DNA of 16,280 bases from Zygnema cylindricum (taxonomy: Eukaryota > Streptophyta > Zygnematophyceae > Zygnematales > Zygnemataceae): positions 126,001-142,280 of the forward strand of contig JBBHKE010000333.1 in the NCBI GenBank assembly GCA_037447655.1, in the 5' to 3' direction. The position numbers and the translations under genes were made by a program. The notes beneath the pieces are model-generated. The model did no database searches, had not been told where the DNA came from, and saw only the letters and a list, made by a program, of their open reading frames with translations. Positions 8,331-16,278 of the stretch are shown here, piece after piece; position 1 is the first letter of the stretch, and every line of letters starts with the position of its first letter.

Positions 8331-8841
8331 TTAATTTTGAAAAAAAATTATATTACAGGCATGTCTTAGCTCCTTCTGACATTCAATATTTTTGGTAGGA
8401 TTTTAGATTTAATGTTATTTCTTGTTGAGTTAGTTGAAAAGAAACAAAAAGTGTTATTTATTTATTTTTGAAAAATGAAGGAGGTGGCGGAAGTAGTGGA
8501 GAATTAGCGGAAGCAGTTCGCTTCGCAACGTAGCAATGAATGAAGCAACGCATTGGAAGAAGTGGTGTTATAACGTTATTGAAAGTGACAATTTCACATT
8601 TATGACTTACGGGGAGCTGTTACAGGACAAATTCTGCAAGGTGCTGGTTTTCAGCAAGACAAATAGGACGTGGCGACGTCAGCAAAACAGTGGTGATATA
8701 TTGTTTTGGCTAATATTTTTGAATCATTAGTAGTGGAGGTTAATAGATAATTTTTAATCTCTAAATATTCTACATTCTTCATTTTGTTTGTATTTCTATT
8801 AGGGTAGAAATATCTGCATGGACTACTGAGTGAAAAGCTTT
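8331..8841 (+). other. 3' non-coding part of the plus-strand element
   Basis: AT-rich sequence between the charged tail and the polypurine tract. A 64-residue open frame (8536-8730) has no recognisable motif. No other feature seen. Confidence 0.4.
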
Positions 8842-8851
8842 AGGGGAGAAT
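8842..8851 (+). other. Polypurine tract
   Basis: AGGGGAGAAT lies directly before the LTR start TGTTGAAA. A purine run at this place primes plus-strand DNA synthesis and fixes the element's orientation. Confidence 0.75.
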
Positions 8852-8879
8852 TGTTGAAATTGAAAGCTTTAGTTCTCAG

Positions 8880-8888
8880 TATATAAGG
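8880..8888 (+). promoter_or_regulatory. TATA box in the right LTR
   Basis: TATATAAGG lies 28 bp into the LTR. This is early for an LTR promoter but a good match to a plant TATA box; the equivalent bases are deleted from the left LTR. Confidence 0.5.
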
Positions 8889-9379
8889 CTATGGGGAGGA
8901 AGTTAACGGTGAAAGGAGCAGCTTCTAGAGCTACATTGTCAAAATTGTGCAGCATGGCAACATAGCAGTATACACAGTGGCGACGCAAACAGGACAACGC
9001 AACTGCGGTTATTTTGGATGAATATGCGCCGCCGGTACGGAGCAGCTGCGACGCAGACGAGTCAACGGAGCTGCGGTTACCTTCATACGATCCACACGGA
9101 CAAAGCAGCTGACGCAGCTTCAGATAATATGACTAGTATAGATTGTGAGTAATGATATTAACTTAGTGGTAGCTTGGTTTTTGACGTACGAAGATTGTGG
9201 AGATGTCGGTGTAATTATTATGTACAACATAGGTTTGTCTCTTTGCTAATTAATTATTTATGTAGATTTGTTCGTTCTGACATACCTCGAACTATTCAGG
9301 TATACTTACAATAGTTTAGGTAGATGGTAGATACCGTATGGCTAGTATGCCTACGTACATTGAGTAGTGAACTAACTTG

Positions 9380-9395
9380 TAGGACTTATAATATT
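9380..9395 (+). promoter_or_regulatory. Shared LTR block, copy 3
   Basis: TAGGACTTATAATATT, one mismatch from the other four copies, 436 bp from the LTR end. Confidence 0.42.
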
Positions 9396-10188
9396 TTGAG
9401 TATCGCAATCAAGTTTATCAAAGCAATGGCAGGTTGTTTTCTGCATCTTTGACCTGTTGGTGTGATCACTCTGTTTGATTCTTTCATTTGAAACTCTGTG
9501 GAGGTATTTTATGATATAGAAGCTATATGTGTGTGAAGTTTCATTATAATCCAGTATCTTTGTAAGATTCAGTGAACAGTCTAAGTGGTTAGTTTGTGAA
9601 GCTATTACCTATTTTTGGGAAACTCTGGAGCTTATATCTTCTATATGCCTTGGTAGATTTGGCTCTAACTTTGTGAGTTAACAGTGTATATGGTACACTC
9701 CACATTGGTACAGTTTGAAGTGATTTTGTTTATTGTGGAGTAATCTGTGTTGTCTAAAACACAGTTGTTTTTGAGGTAGTCTGTGGGTGTTTTTGTGAGT
9801 AATCCATAGCTGAAATAGGCTATGGACAACAAAACATAGCAGATTGCATCATCTCTTTTTGAACTCCATTTTTCATGAAACATTGCCCCTCCTTCTCTCC
9901 CATGAAAGCGCAAGCCTGATACTTAGAGCCCTTGGTGGTGTATTTGCTCAGTAACTCATTTGAGATCTGCGCATCATCGAATTTTGGGAGTTTAATCTGT
10001 CGAAACTAAGCTTGTGACATTTTGGTAGTTTCTCACCGGGGAGTTGGGCGGTATTTGTCCTTGGCTACCAGCGTTTTGTCTTCCGATCCTCCTCCTTGCT
10101 TGCGTTCCATTTGTTTCTTAGTTCTTTCAGCTCACTTTTTTTCCCATTCCTTCTGCTTTAGGGCAAGTTCGGGGTTGATTTTCCGTGG

Positions 10189-10230
10189 GCAGCACATAAA
10201 CCCATGACCGGTTTACGGACAGTTCAGACA
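10189..10230 (-). other. CCHC zinc knuckle of the host Gag
   Basis: CLNCP-stop-TGHGFMCC fits CX2CX4HX4C, with one X replaced by a TAA stop at 10215-10213. Such knuckles bind element RNA during packaging. All four metal ligands remain. Confidence 0.7.
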
Positions 10231-10522
10231 ATTGTACAGGTGGACTCGGTCGTTGACCACCATGGCTGGTTGTGATCCGCTATCAATCCCCTGCTTCCCC
10301 ATAAGCTTTCGCAAAGCTTGAAGTTCTATTGTCTCACCGTTGTCCGAAGACAATTCTTCGGAAAATCTTGCAAAATTTCCCAGGCTTAGCCGGTGACTGC
10401 CTTTTCCTTGGCTTCACTATGAACAAAGTGGTCGTAGATTTTCATAGCGAACAACGAAATTTCCTTAGCAAACGGATTGATATCCTAGATGGTCTGGCTT
10501 GCAATCCAATTGTCGAGTGCAG

Positions 10523-10526
10523 TATG
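10523..10526. repeat. Possible target-site duplication of the minus-strand element, left copy
   Basis: TATG here and TATG at 14698-14701 flank the element. The adjacent fifth base differs (C here, G there). The left copy is 5 bp away from the LTR end chosen at TGGGCCC, so the exact LTR edge is uncertain. Confidence 0.4.
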
Positions 10527-10955
10527 CCCCGTGGGCCCGAAGTTGAAACTCTGAGACGTCCATTGGCGCTCAGAGTAGGCAGATAGAAAAGAAGCTAATC
10601 TAGATGGTGCCGACTCCAAGTTTATATAAACCCAAATGATTGACCCCTTGACAATCAGAACCCTATTACAATTTCACCCTTGTGAAATTTGACTTTTTGT
10701 GTGCTCAGTTCCACCACTGAATGCAAAGTTAGAATATGAGATTTGGACACATTCACCCACTTTGAGTTTTCCTTAAAAATGCAGCCACCCACACAGGCAA
10801 AAACTTTGACCGACTACACCCTTGTGTAGCCTTGACTCCCTTGAGTGTGCAGGAAATAGAGTCACTGAATTTGGTTAACTGAATTGATAGTTATGGCTGG
10901 CCAAAGTTTGCCATTTATACAAGATGCTCTCTAGGAGAGGCGGCTACCTATCCAA

Positions 10956-10971
10956 AATATTCTAAGTCCTA
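10956..10971 (-). promoter_or_regulatory. Shared LTR block, copy 4
   Basis: TAGGACTTAGAATATT on the minus strand, in the LTR's own direction, 424 bp before the LTR end. Confidence 0.45.
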
Positions 10972-11085
10972 ATCCCCTCTCTAAACCCTCTAGTACTGAG
11001 GTACTAACCAATCACAGGACTGTAGTGTTCATAAAGTACAGGTGCCGTTGTACTTTTTGTACGGACAGGGTACGACGTGGCCATT

Positions 11086-11103
11086 ATGTGACATTTGTCA
11101 CAT
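11086..11103. repeat. Inverted repeat in the 3' LTR
   Basis: ATGTGACATTTGTCACAT has 8-bp arms around a 2-bp centre. It is identical in the other LTR at 14104-14121. The half-site TGTGACA/TGTCACA contains TGTCA, a core bound by plant TALE homeodomain proteins; that link is speculative. Confidence 0.55.
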
Positions 11104-11687
11104 TCGGATTTGTTGTCTTTCGTTCCAGAGATTCAGTAAACCCGTATGATGTTGCCACGTGTCATTCGGAGTGGCGGAGTCCACAAACCGCCAAATTGTC
11201 CTTTCCGCGAGACCGGCGCTAACCACGGTCCTCTGATTGATATCGGTATTTAATACAGACTGTCGAATGTCGAATGTCGAATGTCCGTACTATTTGTTTT
11301 GTCCGGTACTAATAGTACAACTGTTTTTATGTCCTATGGACTATAATCTAGTTAAATGGGAAAACCTACGTGTACATGTTTATGTACATATCAAACCTAA
11401 TGTACTTTAGCACTAATCCTAGACTAAACGGACAAAGCTACCGGCTACGAGTGACTTGACGGACGACAGGTGCCTGGATCAATTCCTGGGTCCGTCAATT
11501 ACCTTTTGGTACATCTACCTAACTCAACCCCTGTCTTCTCTAGTAATCTAGGCAGCCATGGCTCTAGCTCCTAATCCAACCTTCAGTGACTACGACAAGT
11601 GTGGGGGCTTGGAGAAGGGAGTTAGAGGCAGGCTGTCTTTGCTCTTTTTTTATCCTAATAGACCTAGAAAATACTCAAATATCAACA

Positions 11688-11700
11688 CTCCCCTTATTTT
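11688..11700 (-). other. Polypurine tract
   Basis: On the minus strand AAAATAAGGGGAG directly precedes TGTTGATATT. It marks 10532-11687 as the 3' LTR and sets the orientation. Confidence 0.8.
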
Positions 11701-11764
11701 CTAGTCTATTTTCCTTTCAACTCCCACAAACAAATGAACTAACATCCCTTCCCTTCCCCTTTTA

Positions 11765-12630
11765 TTATTTTTTATTTTTTCTTTTTCCTTTACCTTTCAT
11801 AAACTTAAAAAAATTATTCTCGTATTTACAACAGTGTATTAGATGAACAAAAAAAATAATTGCACCACACATTTTATTTAGCATCCCACTATTCATAAAT
11901 CCGAGCCAAGATTTTATCCACCTCATCTCCTTTCCATCCACTCTAAATCCAATTTCCCTCTTGCAAATCAAACAGCCAGCCCCATTTCCAATCTGAAACA
12001 CACACCCAGATGCTAACCCTTTTACAAGCACACCTTCATAAATGCCATCACTCCTTTTAGTGACATTACCCCAAAAAAATGAACTTTCCTCACTCTCTCC
12101 TATGGATTTCTTTCCACTCTCTCTTTCTAAATTTATCCCTAATAAGTATTTCTCCTCCCCTAAACCTTTCATTAAATATTCCTCTTCTCCCCTATCTTTT
12201 AAAACCCGTTCGAGTTTCCCTTCTCCCTTTTCCTTGGAATCCGTTGAAGTCTCTTTTTCTGACCAGTTTTCTGTTTTCAAAGTATCTATAAAATTATCCA
12301 TATTGATTTTATCTTTCCCATTTTCACCTATGGATCCTAGATCTGACTTTCTCATTTCTAAGTCATCCACTCTACACTCCTCGACATCCTCAAGTACCTC
12401 CTCTCTCTCTATTTCCCTTATACCTCCAAAAGCACACTGTTGCCTTCGTGGAATTTCTGTGTACTTTTCTCTCTTCTCCATTCTACCGATGTGAAGAAGC
12501 TCAAAAATATCTGCATCCTCTCTCTCATCTTCCCTTTCTTCCTCCTCATTCACATTCCAACTTCTAAGTTTTTCCAAACAAGGGCATTCCTCCATATAAT
12601 GACCCGGTTTCCTACAAAAGAAGCAAATCC
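11765..12630 (-). CDS. Gag knuckle and long charged C-terminal frame of the minus-strand element
   Basis: An uninterrupted frame of 276 residues from Met 12595; the same frame extends upstream through a perfect CX2CX4HX4C knuckle, CFFCRKPGHYMEEC (12625-12584). Downstream comes a very acidic stretch (NEEEEREDEREDAD), then about 150 residues rich in Glu, Lys, Asp and Ser, then a more hydrophobic, cysteine-containing end (GCLICKREIGF, HLIHCCKYENNFF) and a lysine-rich tail. No protease or polymerase motif is present. It follows the Gag (13265-12550) with one frame change near 12630-12720, so it was probably one long Gag, or Gag plus a frameshifted extension. No stop in 276 codons, inside a decayed neighbourhood, suggests recent activity or selection. 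Function of the tail is unknown. Confidence 0.6.
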
Positions 12631-13265
12631 CTTTTCCAAAGCTCCCCTTCTTTTTCCTCTCCGTTTCTTTCCACCAAAGTTCCGATAATGTTTATATTTG
12701 TCTTTCTTCCTCTCATCACGCTTCCGCTCGTCACCGCCTTTCCTCCCATCACGCTTCCGCGAGTCACCACCAGCTGTAAATGCAGTCACCCTCTCACTTC
12801 CCGTGCAAAGCTCCAAAGTGCTTTCCCTCACTAGAATTATCCCCATGGTCATGCTCCAAGTCCATGATGAGCCATCCATTTCCTGCATACTGTAAATGAT
12901 GTCTTCGTACTCATCTGGGAGCTTCATGATTAGTGTATTAATCTTTCTCCACTCAGATTTTACATATCCCGCACTAGCAAGCTCAACATATAACGCAGCA
13001 ATATCATTGCAAAACTTTATCATGTTACGCCTTTATAAACATAGGCCTCTATTTCTTGTTTTACTAATTGCTGCCACTGTATAGTCTTACTCTTATAAAT
13101 CTTTATTAGTGTTTCCCAGATTTCCGAAGACTTGGCTAGACTTAGAAGAGTGAAAGCTATGGACTAAGACACATATCTAAGTATGAGATGTTTTGTTATA
13201 GTGTTTTTATATTCCCATATTTTTCTGTCATTTTTTTCAATTTTAATCCCTACAAGTGGTACCAG
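12550..13265 (-). pseudogene. Copia-like Gag (UBN2 family) of the minus-strand element
   Basis: Reading leftwards, the frame starts near 13265 with GIKIEKNDRKIWEYKNTI, the usual Gag N-terminus. It continues past a TAG stop (13166-13164) with LAKSSEIWETLIKIYKSK and QLVKQEIEAYVYKG. After a frame change at about 13020 it resumes IKFCNDIAALYVELASAGY and INTLIMKLPDEYEDIIYSM (13023 onward). It ends in an Arg/Lys/Asp-rich part (SRKRDGRKGGDERKRDERKK) before the knuckle, which is in another frame. The order AKSxEIWE, LxxLPxEY, basic region, CCHC is typical of copia Gag. One stop and two frame changes interrupt it. Confidence 0.82.
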
Positions 13266-13548
13266 AGCTGAGAGCCTAGCTCCCCTCACCATAGGTGTCT
13301 TTTTACCCTTCTCCCCTATTTCCCCATCCAGGCCAAGGTTTTTCCCTTCACCTTCTGTTACATCTGAACTCCGGTTGATTCTCTCGGCAGCCCCAGATGA
13401 TTCTCCATAGTGAGATCCTCCAAAGCCCGGTGGCGGACACCTCACTTGTTCAAACAATTCCCCATAAGTGCTTCTCGAAAAGCTACCACTCCATCGTAAA
13501 CTCCCAATAAGTGAAGTATGTTCCCTAAAGCATTGGCACCCTAGATGG
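13266..13548 (-). other. Leader between 5' LTR and Gag
   Basis: The minus-strand frame (13637-13164) stays open through this stretch into the Gag start and gives a glycine/serine-rich sequence (PPPGFGGSHYGESSGAAER), so Gag may begin further upstream than 13265. No primer-binding site reads in the element's direction. A plus-strand TGGTACCAGAGC (13256-13267) resembles the copia primer site but has the wrong orientation. Confidence 0.4.
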
Positions 13549-13973
13549 TGGGCCCATAACCAAAAACTCTGAGACCTACATTGGCGCTCAAAGTAGGCAT
13601 ATCCAAAAGAAGCTAATCTAGATAGTGTCGACTCCAAGTTAATATAATCCCAAATGATTGACCCCTTGACAATGAGGACCCTATTACAGCTTCACCCTTG
13701 TGAAATAAGACTTTCTGTGTGCTTAGTTCCACCACAGAATGCAAAGTTAGAATATGAGATTTAGACACATTCACCCACTTTGAGTTTCCCTTATAAATGC
13801 AGCGACCCAAGCTGGCAAAAACTCTGACCAACTACACCCATGTGTAGCCTTGATTCCCCTGAGTCCGTAGCAAAAAAAATCACTGAATTTGGTTAACTGA
13901 ATTGATAGTTATGGCTGGCCAAAGTTTGCCATTTATAGAAGATGCTCTCTGAGAGAGGCGGTTACCTATCCAA

Positions 13974-13989
13974 AATATTCTAAGTCCTA
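13974..13989 (-). promoter_or_regulatory. Shared LTR block, copy 5
   Basis: TAGGACTTAGAATATT on the minus strand, in the same place as in the partner LTR. Confidence 0.45.
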
Positions 13990-14103
13990 AACCCCCCTCT
14001 AAACCCTCTAGTACTGAGGTACTGACCAATCACAGGACTGTACCGTACATAAAGTACAGGTGCTGATGTACTTTCTGTACGGACAGGGTACGACGTGGCC
14101 ATT

Positions 14104-14121
14104 ATGTGACATTTGTCACAT
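14104..14121. repeat. Inverted repeat in the 5' LTR
   Basis: Same 18 bases as at 11086-11103, unchanged although neighbouring positions differ between the LTRs. Confidence 0.55.
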
Positions 14122-14697
14122 TCGGATTTGTTCTCTTCCGTTCCGGAGATTCCGTAAACCCGTATGATGTTGCCACTTGTCATCCGAAGTGGCGGAGTCC
14201 ACAAACCGCTAAATTGTCCATTCCGCGAGACCGGCGCTAACCACGGTCGTCCGATTGATATCGATATTTAATACGGACTGTCGAAACAAATGTTCGTACT
14301 TTTTGTTTCGTTCGGTATTAATAGTACAACTGTTTCTATGTCCTATGGACCATAATCTAGATAAATGGGAAAACCTACGTGTACATGTTTATGTACATAT
14401 CAAACCTAATGTACTTTAGCACTAATCCTAGACTAAACGGACAAAGCTACCGGCTACGAGTGACTTGACGGACGACAGGTGCCTGGATCAATTCCTGGGT
14501 CCGTCAATTACCTTTTGGTACATCTACCTAACTCAACCCCTGTCTTCTCTAGTGTGCTTAGGCAGCCATGGCTCTAGCTCCCAATCCAGCCTTCAATGAC
14601 TACGACAAGTGTGGGGGCTTAGAGAAGGGAGTTAGAGGTAGGATGCCTTTACTCTTTTTCTATCATAATAGACCTAGAAAATACTCAAATATCAACA

Positions 14698-14701
14698 TAT
14701 G
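14698..14701. repeat. Possible target-site duplication of the minus-strand element, right copy
   Basis: TATG next to the LTR start; partner at 10523-10526. Confidence 0.4.
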
Positions 14702-16278
14702 GAATTCCAGACTGCGATGAAATATTTGGTGGCCAAAGGCAGAAGATCGATGGTTGAAAGTTTTGTCTTTTGAGAAAGACTGGACAGTCTGTTAAAAGGA
14801 GTCTGTAGTGTCTGACTTTTTAGACACCGGAATTCGGTAAACTCTTTGATAGCACATTCATTCCTCTCCGTGCAGAGGAGTCTCCAGATGTTAAAAAGAG
14901 TAGTGCATGGTGTGGGGTTGGCAACCACTCTGGTGGCAGCTTGGGCGGCTTGTATTGCTTGTAGATGGTTCATATAAGATTTGCCCCTATTCTTGTAATT
15001 TCATGTCGTTGGTGATGATCGAGGTGACGGGGGCGGCCGCAGCTGCAGACAAGTCTGCATTTGCTTGCAAAAAAGCCACATCCCTAACCAGGTGCAAAAT
15101 CTTGATGATAGGCACCATCAAGAGTGGTTGTCGCTCTTTATAGTCTGCTAGGGCTCCACGAGAGAGATAGTTAGCCATCATCAGGAAAAGGGTAGTTTTG
15201 AAGTCATCTGGAATTGCCCCTCCTCTGTACTGATTGATCTTTGATTGGGTGAAAAACTTTCACAATAGTTTGAAATCAGAAAAAGCTATTCCAGAACTAT
15301 CCCCTGTAAATATCCCGATGTACCCCATCTCTTTCTCTTCCTCTACGAGATTAGTGAATTGAGGTAAGGGCGGTTTGGTGGATCTGTCAAACTGAGCCGG
15401 CGAATTTGCTCCTGGATCTACACCTTCTAGATCCGAACCGCCTTCTCCTCCCCTAGGACGGGCAGGTCTAACTTCTGTGATCCCCCCCCCCCCACTGAGG
15501 ATGATCTTGCTGTTAAAGGAGGAGTTGGATTCTTGGCTCCTCTAGATCTAGAAACGTATTGTTCCTCCCTTAGAACTGCCTCCACTGATGGGATATGGAG
15601 CCGAGGTCTATTCAAAGGCTTTTGTGGAATTGACGATGGCGGAGACAGAGACGGAGACTGCTGGGGCCATATAGGAAAAGGCGTCTGTCTCCTGGTTCGC
15701 CTTTTAGATGTCTCGGGAGGTGGAGTTCCTTAGCTGGACGAAGGAGAACATCGGTGAGGCGGTGAGTAGGCGGGGACATCATGTTTGTACGGTAGGACAG
15801 GTGGGCCTGGTGACCCACGAACTGTAGCCGTAGGAGAAATGGATGGCAAAGGAGAGGTGGCTATAGGTGGTGATGGCGAAGGAGAGGAGGCGACAGGTGG
15901 TGATGGTGGAGGAGTGGACAGTCCTAGGGAAATGTGGAGTCTCCGGTATGGTTGTAGTTGCACCACGACTTCCACACTGGAAAATCCAGCTACTGAGACA
16001 AAGGTAGGATGCTCAGCGGTAGCGACTGCAACGTTACCCGCTAAATTTGCACCCAACCCCTCTTCGTTAGGCATTGTGGTTTCCTCCCCTTCCCGCTGAA
16101 GAGGAGATTCCGGTCTAGGTCCCGGTGAAGTCCTGGGAGCCTGCGTCGTAGGCGGAGTTGTCTGACCCCGAGGTTGTCCTCCCTCAGAGGGACTTGTCCT
16201 CTGAGGAGGAGCTACCTGTCCACTAAGAATCCCTCCAGACCTCCGTCTAACCTCTCGAATGAGAAGCAGTTCATGTTC
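14698..16278 (-). pseudogene. Host gypsy Gag, N-terminal half (proline-rich region and capsid), partial at the window edge
   Basis: The minus-strand frame is open from the window edge to 15734, stops at 15733-15731, and resumes in the same frame to about 15425. It starts EHELLLIREVRRRSGG and is then rich in Pro, Ser, Thr and Arg (for example STPPPSPPVASSPSPSPP). After a frame change near 15430 it reads PQFTNLVEEEKEMGYIGIF, AFSDFK, a TGA (15262-15260), then AIPDDFKTTLFLMMANYL and ALADYKERQPLL. A further shift gives the stretch 14973-14698 with IKEFTEF, LQTPFNRLSSLSQKTKLS and IDLLPLATKYFIAVW, which resembles the capsid part of plant Ty3/gypsy Gag. It is cut at 14697 by the minus-strand element and seems to continue at 10531. 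Identification as Gag rests on pattern recognition, not on a catalytic motif. Confidence 0.6.

Larger units (their letters stand above)
5823..9831 (+). mobile_element. Gag-only copia-like LTR element (TR-GAG type), plus strand
   Basis: Two direct LTRs (5823-6719 and 8852-9831) both begin TGTTGAAA and end GGACAACA. Between them lie a short inverted copia protease scrap, a plus-strand UBN2-type Gag relic, a charged tail and a polypurine tract directly before the right LTR. There is no integrase, reverse transcriptase or RNase H. This layout matches plant TR-GAG elements, which move using polymerase from a relative. The left LTR lacks about 85 bp present near the start of the right one, including the TATA box, and is not followed by a primer-binding site. 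The flanks (CGAAA left, AAACA right) do not form a duplication. The two LTRs may therefore come from one rearranged element or from two related insertions. Confidence 0.65.
8852..9831 (+). repeat. Right (3') LTR of the plus-strand gag-only element
   Basis: It begins TGTTGAAATTG directly after the polypurine tract and ends GGACAACA, with 5-bp inverted ends (TGTTG/CAACA). From about 8978 it matches 5855-6719. It keeps the early part missing from the left LTR, including a TATA box. At 9832 the minus-strand host Gag relic begins. Confidence 0.8.
9832..10531 (-). pseudogene. Host gypsy Gag, C-terminal half with CCHC knuckle
   Basis: Reading leftwards from 10531, the frame gives TALDNWIASQT, then DINPFAKEISLFAMKIYDHF and AWEILQDFPKN, the style of a capsid C-terminal region. 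After a frame change a CCHC knuckle (10230-10189) appears, then PRKINPELALKQKEWEKK, a lysine-rich helix, and LPKFDDAQISNELLSKYTTK up to the LTR edge at 9832. Several stops (for example 10215-10213 inside the knuckle) show decay. The piece looks like the continuation of the capsid relic at 14973-14698, separated from it by the 4.2-kb minus-strand element. Confidence 0.6.
10532..11687 (-). repeat. 3' LTR of the minus-strand gag-only element
   Basis: On the minus strand it starts TGTTGATATTTGAG right after the polypurine tract and ends GGGCCCA. It matches 13549-14697 almost throughout. A (TCGAATG)3 run at 11263-11283 is absent from the other LTR. It holds the shared block (10956-10971), an inverted repeat (11086-11103) and an ATTGG-type CCAAT box near 11008. 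Confidence 0.8.
10532..14697 (-). mobile_element. Gag-only copia-like LTR element (TR-GAG type), minus strand
   Basis: Two direct repeats of about 1.15 kb (10532-11687 and 13549-14697) flank an 1861-bp interior. On the minus strand each LTR starts TGTTGATATTTG. A polypurine tract adjoins the left LTR, so the element reads right to left. The interior encodes a UBN2-type Gag with CCHC knuckle, then a long charged frame. No protease, integrase or reverse transcriptase is present. It interrupts a Gag relic of the host gypsy element, parts of which lie on both sides. The 3' end of the LTR is less certain, because the two copies stay similar only up to GGGCCCAC. No convincing primer-binding site was found in the expected direction. 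Confidence 0.75.
13549..14697 (-). repeat. 5' LTR of the minus-strand gag-only element
   Basis: On the minus strand it begins TGTTGATATTTG at 14697, directly against the host Gag relic, and ends near GGGCCCA at 13549. It is highly similar to 10532-11687, differing by scattered substitutions and small indels, so the insertion is not very recent. Confidence 0.8.

Noticed and set aside
8959-9842. AACATAGCAG at 8959-8968 and 9833-9842 as a 10-bp target duplication of a MULE-like element
   Set aside because: The left copy is inside the right LTR, which starts at 8852 after a polypurine tract. The segment has no terminal inverted repeats of MULE type. Probably coincidence.
12042-12494. 150-residue plus-strand frame rich in Ser/Pro/Leu
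   Set aside because: Antisense of the Glu/Lys-rich minus-strand frame 12595-11765; composition is the expected mirror.
13256-13267. TGGTACCAGAGC, close to the initiator-Met primer-binding site of copia elements
   Set aside because: It reads on the plus strand, opposite to the Gag and polypurine tract of its element, and lies within the open Gag frame; GGTACC is palindromic, so chance resemblance is easy. No plus-strand LTR ends convincingly beside it.
15482-15493. Poly-C run, also one near 4859-4869
   Set aside because: Homopolymers inside decayed coding sequence; length may be unreliable in sequencing, and no function is suggested.
15785-16099. Glycine/glutamate-rich plus-strand frame
   Set aside because: Antisense of the proline/serine-rich Gag region, with no motif of its own.
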